Shown here: piece by piece, positions 33,663 to 43,960 of the stretch
How the letters are laid out: each line of letters starts with the position of its first letter
How positions within the stretch are numbered: position 1 is the stretch's first letter
NCBI GenBank assembly: GCA_033977485.1
Contig: CM066988.1
Location: 4,424,501 to 4,488,500, forward strand
Direction: 5' to 3'
DNA length: 64,000 nt
DNA from: Hydrangea macrophylla
Lineage: Eukaryota; Streptophyta; Magnoliopsida; Cornales; Hydrangeaceae
Notes under the pieces: generated by a model
Database searches by the model: none
The model's input: only the letters and a program-made list of their open reading frames with translations
Told to the model about the DNA's origin: nothing
Made by a program: the position numbers and the translations under genes

Positions 33663-35682
33663 CTAGGGATGGGTACCCATAAGAACTAGGAGCTTAATCA
33701 TACCAAGCGATTGCGTGCTCGAGCCATTGAATCCGACTAAAGGTGTGGCAACTGGCCGGAGTCTGTCCCTTGAAATTCCTAACTGGTCGAACACCGAGGT
33801 GAAGAGGATATCGTAGGAGCTGCCAGTGTCCACCAATATTCTTTTCACCGTATAGTTGGCTATGGAGATTGCCACTACCAACGGGTCGTTGTGGGGGCAG
33901 TGTACGTCCTTCACATCGTCAGACGAGAATGTTAGCACATCGGTCGGGGTGGAGTCAGTGGATTAAATATGCTAGACATTCGCTCGGGATGCCCGAGCAT
34001 GCCTCTTCCTAGCCAACTGTGAATCCCCTCCGCCCGAGGTTCCCCTGGAGATGACATTGATTTGCCCGAGTGGTTGTGGCTGGTCAGGGGCTCGGGTGTC
34101 CTTCCTAGGTCGTCTGTCCGCCGTGACACACTCGGCAAGGTGGCCCTGTTCAATTAGTCTTTCGATGGCCATCTTGAGTTTGAAGCAATCCTCTGTGTCA
34201 TGGCCATGGTCCTTGTGATACTGACAATATTTATCCTGGTTTCTCTTCCTGGGTGTGCTTTTCAGTTTTTCCGGTTGCTGGAGGAGCCTCTGGGTTTCGA
34301 CAGCGGCCATGACTTCATGAAGGCTGGGAAAGGGGCGTGAAGGTGATCGGGGCCTGGTCCCGACAACCTCGTGGATGATCCGACTTCGGCTTCTTCCCCG
34401 AGCCCTTTACGGAACTGTCTCGCTTTTGTTTGGCCCTCGGAGACTCGTCTCCCACAAGGCCAGCACGCTTAGCCTTCAGGAATTCCTCGATATTAATGTG
34501 TTTCCCAACTCTCTCGGAGAGCTCTACCAGTGTTTTTGGTCGGTTATTGTGGAACGACGTGGCAACTTTGGTGTGTTGACCTCCCGAGCAGAAAGCCATG
34601 ATTGCGATCGTCTCGTTTAGGTTTCGGATTTGCAGCCTCTGTTGAATGAAATGGTCGACGTAATCTTTTAGGGACTCCCCCTTGCGTTGCTTAGCGGTCA
34701 GCAATTGGGTGTCCGGCTGTGACCGATCGAGCATTCCCACGAACTGGCTGAAGAGCTTACTGAGCGTCTTGAAGTCGTCCACCGTTCGGGGCTTGAGGGA
34801 GTGGAACCACTGCTCGGTTGGCCCTTTAAGGGTGATGGGAAAGGCCAGGCACAAGAGCTCATCAACGTTGGTTACCAAAGCCATCTGAGCCTTGTAAGAC
34901 TGGACGTGATCGACCGAGCTTCCTGAACCATCGTAGGAATTGAGATGTGGTTGATTGAATTTCCTCGGGATAGGAAAGCTGGTGATCCGAGCCGTGTAAG
35001 GCGATTCAATTTTGGTGTTGGTGTGATCGCGGCTTGCCTTGTGGCTCAGCTTCTCAATTTGCTTTTGCAGGTCCGCGATCTGGTCCTTGACGTCCGTCTG
35101 ACCGATCTTCTGCTTTGTATCCAAGCGGTAGGTTGGGTCGGATGACGAGGCCTCTTAATCGAAGTGCATTGTCTTCGGGGACTGGACACGACTCTGACTC
35201 TGGGTAATCGTGTGCTTAAGATCCCCTTGACTCCTGGCTGGGGTATCTTTGGTCGGTTCCCGGGCCTTTTGTCCGTGCCCATCCCCTCTGGCAGCACGCC
35301 TACTATTGATGATATCTCGGGCGTCCCCTGTCCGGCGCGGGCGGCCTCAGGTGCGTTGTTGGGTCCGTTCGGGAGCCTGGCTACGCTCGTCGTTCCCGAG
35401 GTATCCCCTAGCCGACGGGGACAATGGCTCAGTGTAGGCACGCTTTCGGGGTCTGATCTGCTCCCGATCAGGTGCGCTCTTCTCTGGCGAATCCTCGATC
35501 AATGGGAGCTTCTTCTGTCGGGCCTGCAGTGCTTCAATCTGTTCTGGGTTCGCTGCTGGCCCTCCAAGAGTTGCACAAGACCCGTGGTAATCTACTCGGG
35601 GGTCATGGAGGCAGCCGGTTGGACTGCGACTCCACCTGACCCGTCGAGGCAGTGGTCTTCTTCCCTTTCTTCGGTGCCATAG
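33663..35682 (-). pseudogene. gag and protease of Tat element 2
   Basis: The likely start is MAPKKGKKTTAS at 35682. After early stops, a long open part (35124-34315) carries the retrotransposon gag core: HLNSYDGSGSSVDHVQSY, EQWFHSLKPRTVDDFKTL and LKDYVDHFIQQRLQI. A knuckle-like CQYHKDHGHDTEDC (near 34230) follows after a frameshift. The aspartic protease has LVDTGSSYDILF (near 33830), intact at the D-T-G triad. A stop after MGTHP (33663) and a frameshift separate it from pol. Confidence 0.88.
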
Positions 35683-35722
35683 CTATCAGCTAAAGATTTG
35701 TTTTCAGGAGAAATCTGTCTTC

Positions 35723-35740
35723 TTCCCACAGACGGCGCCA
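35723..35740 (-). other. Primer-binding site of Tat element 2
   Basis: Minus strand TGGCGCCGTCTGTGGGAA lies three bases inside the 5' LTR. This form of primer-binding site is common in Tat-lineage elements. Confidence 0.85.
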
Positions 35741-35743
35741 AGT

Positions 35744-35784
35744 TGATGATGCCGAAAATTGGTAAGGGCTGATTTAGTAATAAA

Positions 35785-35851
<67 letters not shown>

Positions 35852-36442
35852 TGAGACACAAGAACTTGTGTGTGGTTCGACCCCGTTAATGAGATGACCT
35901 ACGTCCATGGGTGAGCCGTAGTCCGTTCTCTAACAGATTATCGGCGGTGTATGGTGAGCCAACAAGGTGGGCGGCACTACTAGTAAAATCGACCGGGTAT
36001 TTACGAGTATGTAGTGTGTTTATGCTATCTTGTGAGATAAGAATGCCGTCCCCTTCAATGGGGGCGAGTGGTCCCTTTTATAAGTGCAAGAGACCACCCT
36101 TACCAGGTAAGTTAGTAGATTAGGAAGCCCAATCTAATTACAATTGATTTACATAAATTATGGGAGTCTCCTAAGTGGTTTAGGAAACAACTTGCTTCTT
36201 CCATAAGTCTTCTGGCCGAACTAGGAAACTGCTTGGAGCCTTGAGGAGCAGGCTACAAGGTGCGCCTGTGTCATGGCCGGTGGGAGGTGAGCCTACTTTA
36301 TGAGCCCGAGCTATGACCCAAACCGGGCGGTCATAGGTCGAACAGCCCAGGACGGCTAAGTGACAGACGCCCACTCCATGTGACCTGGCATTACTTGCTG
36401 AGGTGACAGTCAGACGTTGACCTGATATTTTTGTACGTATCA
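35744..36442 (-). repeat. 5' LTR of Tat element 2
   Basis: 699 bp, same ends as 25520-26210. The (GA)n run (about 35788-35848) is longer than in the 3' LTR (about 25563-25613), and many scattered substitutions separate the two. Confidence 0.92.
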
Positions 36443-36447
36443 ATATA

Positions 36448-37136
36448 TATATATATATATATGTATTGACTACTGCAAATATGTTTTTTTTGGGATTTGG
36501 GTGAATTTTTCATGGATTGAGGGAGTAATATTAGAGGAATTGGAGAAATTTTAGGATTTTTTTTTTTTTTTTTGGTGATAAATGGGGGGTAGTTTTGTCC
36601 CTAAAATGTGATTTAGCGACTTTTGAGCCCAATTGTTTATATGAGGGACCTAGCAACTCACAAAATCCCTAAAATGTTATACTGTCATATTTAAAATGAT
36701 TTGAGAATTTTGGTATAATTGTAGGAATGTATTGATAATTTTCAACAATATTCTTAAATAACTTCAGATATGTTAAATTATGTGGGTAAATTCGAGATTT
36801 CAATTGTTTGATAAAAATGTGCCTGTGACACGCTATGCCTTGTCCCAGTAAAATAGTTATTTAAGTGTGGTCACTAAAATTATCCATAACATGTTTAGGA
36901 AATTGAAAAGTAGAAAACCTAGCTCAGGCCTTGTTTATTTTATTAAAGACATTGAGAGGTAATGTTAGGGATACAAAAAAAAAATTAAAAATTAAAATAA
37001 AAACAATTCAGTTGTTGGACCAAACGACCCCTTACAATTTTTGACTTCAGCGGTAATAAAAAAATAAAAATAAATAAATAAATAAACCAATTCGCAGAAG
37101 CTGCTCTAGCAATTGCAATTATAAAAGGACTCAATT
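36448..37136. other. AT-rich spacer, no gene seen
   Basis: An (AT)n run, a T17 run near 36550, and phrases such as GGTAGTTTTGTCCCTAAAATG typical of non-coding transposon ends. No open frame of interest. Confidence 0.6.
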
Positions 37137-37143
37137 AAAATGA

Positions 37144-37282
37144 GATTGGAACAATGGCTTAGCCTAGTTGGTAAAAAAAACTCCCCATGCCATGCTCATA
37201 TCAGGGTTCAAACCCTGTCCCCCTCTCTTGGACCCTAACGTTTATGTCCTCACATGAAACCACTTCACCAAATAATAAAAAT
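37144..37282 (+). mobile_element. tRNA-derived SINE
   Basis: Has both internal RNA polymerase III promoter boxes: A box TAGCCTAGTTGG (37160-37171) and B box GGTTCAAACCC (37205-37215), each matching the consensus. The tail is A-rich (AATAATAAAAAT). Flanks AAAATGA (37137-37143 and 37283-37289) form a likely target duplication. It cannot be a tRNA gene: no cloverleaf, and the boxes sit in a longer unit with a tail. Confidence 0.8.
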
Positions 37283-37289
37283 AAAATGA

Positions 37290-37698
37290 TTTTTTTTTTA
37301 AACGCGCGAGATTGAAACCAAAGTCTGTAGCACAAACGTGATTCACAAACAATTGAGTTGATTTGGAAAAGAAAAGATTATTTTCTATTTAGGCTAGTAG
37401 CCTAGTACTGATCTAAAAATAACTTTATGGCTTGACCAAAGTATAGTAGTATATGAACAATGAATCACTCTTATCCTCAAAGTGGCTTGGTTTACCCGGC
37501 TATATGTGCCACACACTTCTTTTTTCCTCTAACAAACATGTGCTACACACATATATGCCAATCGTTGTCAATATTTGCACACATGTATATCAATGGACTG
37601 AAAATGACTCATGTTTATCAAGAACAGGATTTAGTATTTTGTGTTAATTTGTTAGAAAGAGTACAGTGTTTAGATTGTAACACAATTAGCTTTATAAG
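37290..37698. other. Spacer, no gene seen
   Basis: A T-rich run followed by mixed AT-rich sequence. Short open frames (37453-37744) have no recognisable protein and run into the copia LTR at 37699. Confidence 0.55.
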
Positions 37699-37914
37699 TG
37701 AAAGAATAGAGAGAGAGGGGAAATATTGTATTGTATTGATATAAATAAAGTGTACAAGATCATCCTTTATATAGGCGTAGGGGGGAGGGGGGGTGGAGTA
37801 CTGTGTGTAGTAAAATAGAAGTACAATAGAAGTACACGGGGAACCTAGACTAGATGTGTGGTAATGTACAGAATAAATATAAATAAAGAAATGATTCTAA
37901 TAATGATTCTAACA
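37699..37914 (-). repeat. 3' LTR of the small copia element
   Basis: 216 bp. Its GA run is short (near 37708-37718), while the partner at 38937-39161 has about 48 bases of GA. TTTATATAGGCG near 37769 and 39045 gives a minus-strand TATA-like motif. Confidence 0.9.
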
Positions 37915-37965
37915 GCCTCCCTCAAACTCAAGGTGGTAAGATCGAGATCATCTAGAGTTTGGAAA

Positions 37966-38336
37966 CTAAATCCTGAAGACGTCCTGGATGATGAGTTTTG
38001 GTGAAGATATCAGCAGTCTGATCAGCGGAAGAAACTGAGACAAGTCGAATGGTGCCAGTAGTGAGATGATGTCGTACAAAATGACAGTCGATCTCAATGT
38101 TCTTAGTGCGTTCGTGAAAAACATCATTGTGCGCAATCTGAATAGCACTCTGATTGTCACAGTGGATAATAGTGTATTGGGATGAGTAACACCCAAGTCT
38201 TCAAGTGACCAACGGAGCCAGAGTAGTTCTTGAGTAGCATCAGGTAGGGCTCGATATAATTCTGCTTCTATACTTGAGCAAGCAACAGTTTGCTTTTTTA
38301 CTTTGCTAGGAAATAAGAGAATCTCCAAGAAAGAAA
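37966..38336 (-). pseudogene. copia RNase H C-terminal fragment
   Basis: Reads KVKKQTVACSSIEAELYRAL then [17 protein letters not shown], the classic copia RNase H end (K-S-K-K-Q…S-S-x-E-A-E-Y-R-A). One residue is inserted near EAELYR, and frameshifts follow after VTHP, where expected motifs of the tail appear in other frames. No start codon of its own; it is the remnant of a larger pol removed by deletion. Confidence 0.85.
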
Positions 38337-38936
38337 CAATGACCTATAGTGGATCATCGATCAGTGGGGTCTTCTGTCCAATTTGCATCATTATTACCCA
38401 GAACCACACCACCACCATCCCCGATCAACTCCCCCACCACCCTCATTATCATCAACCGCCACCATCCAGAACCACCGCCACCAATCTGCCACCATCATAC
38501 AGCACCCGCCACCTAATCACAGTATTACAACCATCCCCGAAATCATCATCAATTACCATCCCCGATCCCACTACGTTTGGGCAGATCGGACAGATTGGTA
38601 GTGGTGGTTGCTAGTTGTGGTGGGATTTGATGGTGGTCTAGGTGATTGGGCTGTGGTGTATGGTGATTTAATCAATGTGTATAGTGATTTGAGGATGGGA
38701 GATGAAGCAAATTGTGGCAGATTGATCGGTGAAAGGGATGGTCAGTGATAGAGATTGGTGATGATGATATCGATGCTTTGGATGATGTTGACGGTTTTGT
38801 GGCAGATTGATAATGATGAGACAAAATGATGGTGTTGTGGCAAAATGATGAGGCAGAATGATATGCTGGTCGGTGGAAGAATGATGGTGATCAAGGGTCT
38901 TGTTTAAGTTGGTTGATCAACCTGACTCTGATACCA

Positions 38937-38945
38937 TGAAAGAAT

Positions 38946-39000
<55 letters not shown>

Positions 39001-39161
39001 ATTGTACTGTATTGATATAAATAAAGTGTATAAGACCATCCTTTATATAGGCGTAGGAGGGTGTGTAGTACAATGTGTAGTACAATAGAAGTACATGGTG
39101 AACCTAGACTAGATGTGTGGTAAGATACAGAATAAATATAAATAAGGAAATGATTCTAACA
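38937..39161 (-). repeat. 5' LTR of the small copia element
   Basis: 225 bp, adjoining the primer-binding site on its lower side and the ATAAG duplication on its upper side. Contains (GA)n at about 38947-38994. Confidence 0.9.
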
Positions 39162-39166
39162 ATAAG

Positions 39167-40561
39167 TTATGATATTTGTTAACCATATTACTTACTTCGT
39201 TTCTTTTTAATTGACAAACAGAGATAGTAATGTAAATGGTGAAAATCAATATATATATATATATATATATTACACACAAGACTACATTCATGTAAACATC
39301 ATCTCCCGCTTAAAAAGAGAAATGAAAGACTTATTTTTTGAAATAGATTTAAAAATTATACATATCATAAGTAGTTGATAAGTTGTAGGATAGTGAAATC
39401 AGAATTGACATAAATGCATTACTAAAATATAATTTTGAACACGATATTGTTAGCCATAAAACACGAATTTCATTGTTTTCTTTTCTCTCTTAGTAATGAA
39501 AGGCAATATCACTTTTACATTTTACTCACCAATAACAATTGAACTAGTGAACCTTTTATCTAATTTTTTCTTATGAGCCTGTTCATCTAATTTTCTAATT
39601 CTACTAATCCATATTTTCTTTAGAAACATATTGTTTAGTTATTGTCTATTGAGACCAATTAAATTAGGTAGTTATGAATTTAATCCCTTAATTGGTGTAC
39701 AGTTCAGGAATTAGTCCTTTCCCGAATTTTTGTTTTTTTTTTTAATTACCTTATATCCCATATCTTTTTTAATTAGAAAGTAATTTGAATTTGTTTATAT
39801 GTAGACATTATCTATTATAGCAGAATTGGAGGAGTCATGCAGTCATGGTTGCCTAAAATATCGATAGTTGATTGGGGAGCATTAAACGTGATACAAACAT
39901 AATCATGAGTCGATATAGCATAACCCTAATTCAAAATTTGTTGAATTTTAGAATTTCATCAGTGTTCATATCACCTTTTCAGCGATTGGTGTTTCATAAT
40001 CAGTCATTGGGGTTTTCTGCTGCAGGTATGAAATTGTATTACTGTGTTTAGTAAGATTTATGATTAAATCGTTTGGGAGAAATTTATCACAAAAACGAAT
40101 CGTGTTTATAGTTTATAATGCGTACATTCATAATTTTTCTTAAAAAAACGTATATTGCTGAAGAAATATGTGAGAAATATCTCACTGTTGTATACATGTG
40201 ATAAATTAATCATTTGTTTTAGTCACGTGTGACAAATTTATCACTGACATGTTTGCTTAGGAAGGATTATGGAGGCTTTATTAACTCAATGTACTTGTGA
40301 CAAATTTCTTATTGGTACATAAATGTTTGTTTAAGTGTACGTTTGTTATATACATCTGAGAACAATAACTAAATCTAGTTCAAATCAATGAAATAAGGTC
40401 AGACCCAAATGCTTAGATCCAAAAAAAGCTTCCATATGTGATAATATGAACAAACTATCCAGTAGTCCAAAAATACATATTCTTCTATCTAAAGTAATTT
40501 AGTAGTTTCAAAATATTATTATTAAATATACACTAGTGGACTTATAGAATAGTAGAGAATA
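39167..40561. other. AT-rich spacer with palindrome-like words
   Basis: No gene. It includes (AT)n at 39250-39270, T-rich runs, and from 40140 onward words such as GTGAGAAATATCTCAC and TGTGACAAATTTATCAC, similar to those in the foldback at 15263-18107. Confidence 0.5.
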
Positions 40562-40864
40562 TTAGTCATCTTGCTGGAATTGGATTTCTCTAGCTTTCAG
40601 GAATGCTTCATACCCTCCTTTGTCCACGAACACCCAAGTGTGTTCAACTAGCTGCATTGTTACTAAGTTGTACTTCCGTCGATGTTCCAACCAGTTTGTT
40701 ATGAATGCTTCAAAAAAATGCCAGAATAGGGTGAGCTGTAGAACCCTAATGTGATCTGGTTGTAGTTTCAATTCATTCAATGTCTTCCCAAATGCTAAAG
40801 GCTACATCAAAATTTTTTCCCATCGGGAAGCCTTTTCTTTTGGTTGTTTTTCCCTTTGCTTGAA
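40562..40864 (-). pseudogene. Unidentified exon-like coding relic
   Basis: On minus a 3' splice site (TTTACCCTGCAG) at about 40865-40876 is followed by an open frame, PFKQREKQPKEKASRWEKIL, then a TAG, then 78 codons ending FLKAREIQFQQDD and TGA. The composition (W, F, Y and H spread evenly; LTLFWHFFEAFITNWLEHRR) looks like real protein rather than random AT-rich translation. I do not recognise the family. A possible upstream exon is at 43802-43960. It may be a host gene or transposon gene broken by decay. Confidence 0.35.
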
Positions 40865-40892
40865 CGGACTGCAGGGTAAAGACCATGTGTTA

Positions 40893-41105
40893 GAAATTAC
40901 AGGGAGTAATATCATACCATATATTCAGTGAGAAATTTTACGCCCATATTAAATGAGAAATTTCTCACACTATTAAATTTCACTCCAAAATTCTGTGAAA
41001 ATTTTGCCAAGTTGAGTGAAAATTACAGAGAATAATGTCATACCATATACTCATTGAGAAATTTCACTCCCAAATTCAGTGAGAAATTTCTGCCATGTTG
41101 GGTGT
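40893..41105 (+). repeat. Tandem pair of about 126 bp with GAGAAATTTC words
   Basis: AATTACAGGGAGTAATATCA near 40897 returns as AATTACAGAGAATAATGTCA near 41023, each followed by CATACCATATA and by GTGAGAAATTT-type words. Non-coding. Confidence 0.7.
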
Positions 41106-41268
41106 GGATGTTTTCAATCTAAACTTTTATGTTTATATTGATCTTTACATTTTACTACATGTGTGAGAAATTTAACACTGCTAATAAAGTGGTTTGAAGT
41201 GAGATATTATAGTTACCTCATCTCCGTGGTGTATTTTACATATTCAATTTTTTTACACTAGCAAAATT

Positions 41269-43439
41269 TGTCACGACCCATCACACTACGGGCAGAAATA
41301 GGACACGTGACACGCCACCAAGGCTTATCCAGTTCCATTAAAGTAAATAGCAGCAGAAAACATAAGTGAAATCGATGAAATCCAGAGTTATAAAAAGTTT
41401 GGCGCATTTGAAAATACTAAAAGAACACACTGTTTGAAAACCAGTAATCCAGTCGACTGATCAGGGTTCGGTCGACTGGAAATGAAAGATACAGAGAGCC
41501 AAAAATATCAGCAAATTGTCTAGTCGACTGTGTCGGGGACCCTGTAGACTATGGTGCAAATTTCCCAGTCGACTGGAACCTTCCCGTCGACTGAACCACA
41601 ATTTTCTAATTTTAAAAATATAATCCAGTCGACTGTGGTCTCCTACCCAGTTGTCTATTTCTTTCACAGAATCAAATATAACATTCCAATCAATACTCTA
41701 GTCGACTGTGTCGGGGACCAAGTCGACTGTTTTTCAATATTCCGGGGTAATGGCTAGACCAAAACAGCCTCCAGTCGACTGTTTCCTGGAACCAGTCGAC
41801 TAGTTTTTCTCAGTTATAAGCATTCAGCAGATTTCAATCTATGCTTAGTCCAAACCCAAATGCAACACATTCGCGATTATAATTCTACGATCCGAAACAT
41901 AATCATAGAAGTTCTACTACAGATTACAAAACTACTAATCCATTTCAAGGTTCCATGTTAAAAACAGAACGAAATTCTAGTTCATTACATCTCTTATTAC
42001 AACTTTGGAATGGAAAACAAAACATATACAAGAGATGCTCCCCGGTACTCCCATGGCCTCACTCCTCACGCTTCTTCTTGTTCTTCCTTTTATCACTTAC
42101 AATGGAGGAAGTCTCCACTGCTCAGTTATATGATGAGTGTACAATTCTAAACAAATGCATATGAGGCAATTCATACTTTAAACATCTAAAACACGTAATT
42201 TAGTCTCTAGGGAGAGAGATACGCATTCATCCGGTATATCGACAAGTCTTAAACTTTAAACCGCAATGCCAATGGCTAGTCAAAATCACTCAACCATTAC
42301 ATCCAACTGCTCTGGTTGGGCCGGTTCCCAAACCAAGCAAGTAGCCGTCGCTACTAAAACTCTCAAACTTCGAGAGGTGTGTTACGACATGAAATTATAG
42401 CAAACTACTATTTGACCCACATAATCATTTAGCATGCTCACATAACCATATCACCATGCTTTTCAACACATACTCGCTAAAATTAACGGGCCTAATTTAA
42501 CACATGGATTTTGCCCGATCACAATTTTCATACATAATATCCAAAACATCTAAAATTGTCTATATAACACAAGTGCGGAATTCATACCTCGAGCTACGAT
42601 CGTATAATTTCAGGAGAAGTACTAGTAGCCCGATTAACCGTCAGATCTCCGAGCTCAAATGATTCCTATAAGTATTAAAATGTTTTTCCCAAATTCCTAG
42701 GATTAGAATTTTCGTAAAAGTTTTCCAAACATGGCCTAAGAGGTATCAAAACGTAGCTCTTACCTTGAGCAATCCAAATATAAAATCTGGTTGAAAACTG
42801 ATGGACGAACGGTCGTCGTTTGTCGTCGAGATGATCGAAGGAATAAATCTCCCTTTCTCTCTCTCTCTCTCTCTCTTAAGATATTTAGGTTGAAGATATT
42901 ATGAAATATCTTGAGTTGTCTATTTATAGGCACAACTTTCAAGAATTACATATAACTCCCTACGAGTTCTTAAAACTTCTAATTATCCCCCGAAACGTCG
43001 CACACGCCCATTTTATGACTTTACGAGTGAAAACTAAAAATTACAAAAGTTTTCGTCTAAGTTCCGTTTGGGTCCAAAATCAGGTTCCAAAACTAATTTC
43101 TGTGGAATTTCTAGATAACCCATTTTTTATGCAATATACCACCTACGCTCTCACCAAAGTATTCAAAACGATCTAACTCGAGATCAAAACTACTAGAAAT
43201 TTTACAAAACATGTATAATTACTATTTACATATACCAGAAAACATCAAATAACATTTAATCCATATAAATGTCATTCACCAGTGTTGATGCCACACGATT
43301 CTCCTATTACCGTGTCCTCGATTGACACCTCACCGTTGACCTCCAGTCAACCTCACTCACAATTATCAATTAACATTGATAATTCACAAAATTTCATTTA
43401 TGTCTTTTAAACAATGATTTTCCCGGGACGGGTGTGACA
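41269..43439 (-). mobile_element. Solo LTR, about 2.17 kb, probably Tekay-type Ty3/gypsy
   Basis: Ends TGTCACGACCC and GGGTGTGACA form the inverted ends seen in many plant chromovirus LTRs. Flanks AAATT (41264-41268) and AAATC (43440-43444) match in four of five bases. No primer-binding site, protein or second LTR is present, so it is taken as a solo LTR. The minus orientation rests on a TATA box CCTATAAATAG (42920-42930, minus) followed by a GA-rich leader ((CT)n at 42846-42876 on plus). It carries about ten CAGTCGACTG-type words at 41448-41800. Confidence 0.7.
41448..41805. repeat. Cluster of CAGTCGACTG words inside the solo LTR
   Basis: About ten copies of the perfect palindrome CAGTCGACTG or one-base variants, several paired with GTGTCGGGGACC, spaced irregularly by 15-60 bp. 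Not coding in any frame. Confidence 0.85.
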
Positions 43440-43801
43440 AAATCGATGAGCATTTCAGATATCAAAATTTCAACTTTCATCATATTGTGTGAAATTGCCA
43501 GATGAGTGAGATATTTCACACTGGTAATGCAAGATCATATTTTACAGTGGCAATTTCAAAAAAAGAAGTACGATTCAACTGTAAAGGCGATCCCATTGTT
43601 TGCATACATCGTTGAATAAATATATCACCATTTTTGACCATTGATGGTCTATTTACAGTATTTTTACAGACCCTCACTGATTTTTAAAGTAAACCCTAAA
43701 ATATCAAATTTTGCATGGGAAACCATATATTGATTTGTATACATTTTGAAACAAATTTCTCAAGTTTAGCAACTATTAATAAGTTTGATTAATTTTCTCA
43801 C

Positions 43802-43960
43802 CTTTTTTCCCCATAGATGATCTGGAATTGCAGAAACCGTAAGCTTGTAATTTGCCGCTTCAAAATCTTTGATAAATTCCAATGATTCATTGAGAAACTC
43901 AAATGATCTGGAATTGCAGTGCTTTGCACATCGTTTGGAGTGAAGTTTTTGGGGAGAAAT
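43802..43960 (-). pseudogene. Possible exon ending at a good 5' splice site
   Basis: On minus a frame open for about 50-65 codons runs …EFLNESLEFIKDFEAANYKL then TVSAIPDHLWGKK and ends at AAG|GTGAGA (43802/43801). A 15-bp direct repeat (GATCTGGAATTGCAG) at about 43818 and 43908 lies within it. Together with the relic at 40562-40864 it could form a broken gene whose intron received the 2.17 kb solo LTR. Family not recognised; chance is possible. Confidence 0.25.

Larger units (their letters stand above)
25520..36442 (-). mobile_element. Tat-lineage Ty3/gypsy element 2, nearly full length, decayed
   Basis: A 10.9 kb element on minus flanked by ATATA (25515-25519, 36443-36447). From its 5' end: LTR 35744-36442, primer-binding site 35723-35740, gag-protease 33663-35682, reverse transcriptase with RNase H, second RNase H and integrase 30155-33567, then an oppositely oriented four-exon gene relic (27228-29195, plus), a polypurine tract next to 26211, and LTR 25520-26210. 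The second, archaeal-type RNase H downstream of the first is the mark of the Tat lineage. Stops in every domain make it defective. Confidence 0.9.
37699..39161 (-). mobile_element. Small internally deleted Ty1/copia element
   Basis: LTRs at 37699-37914 and 38937-39161 (TGAAAGAATAG…GATTCTAACA in plus orientation), with a perfect ATAAG duplication on both sides (37694-37698, 39162-39166). The primer-binding site TGGTATCAGAG (38926-38936, minus) lies next to the 5' LTR and a polypurine tract (GAGGGAGGC, minus) next to 37914. Only the last part of RNase H is left of pol. The interior 38340-38920 is CCA/ATC-rich low-complexity sequence with no protein match. Confidence 0.92.

Noticed and set aside
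34375..35682. Plus-strand open frames opposite gag of Tat element 2 (34375-34620, 34682-34888, 35164-35682)
   Set aside because: They are shadows of the minus-strand gag, which has clear family motifs. The GC-rich coding strand keeps the opposite frames open.
37153..37220. Possible tRNA gene from perfect A and B boxes
   Set aside because: No cloverleaf, a longer unit, an A-rich tail and a flanking AAAATGA repeat; it fits a SINE.
38303..38614. Plus-strand His/Pro-rich frames (HHYYPEPHHHHP)
   Set aside because: Low-complexity CCA/ATC sequence inside a deleted copia element, opposite to the element strand and in two overlapping frames.
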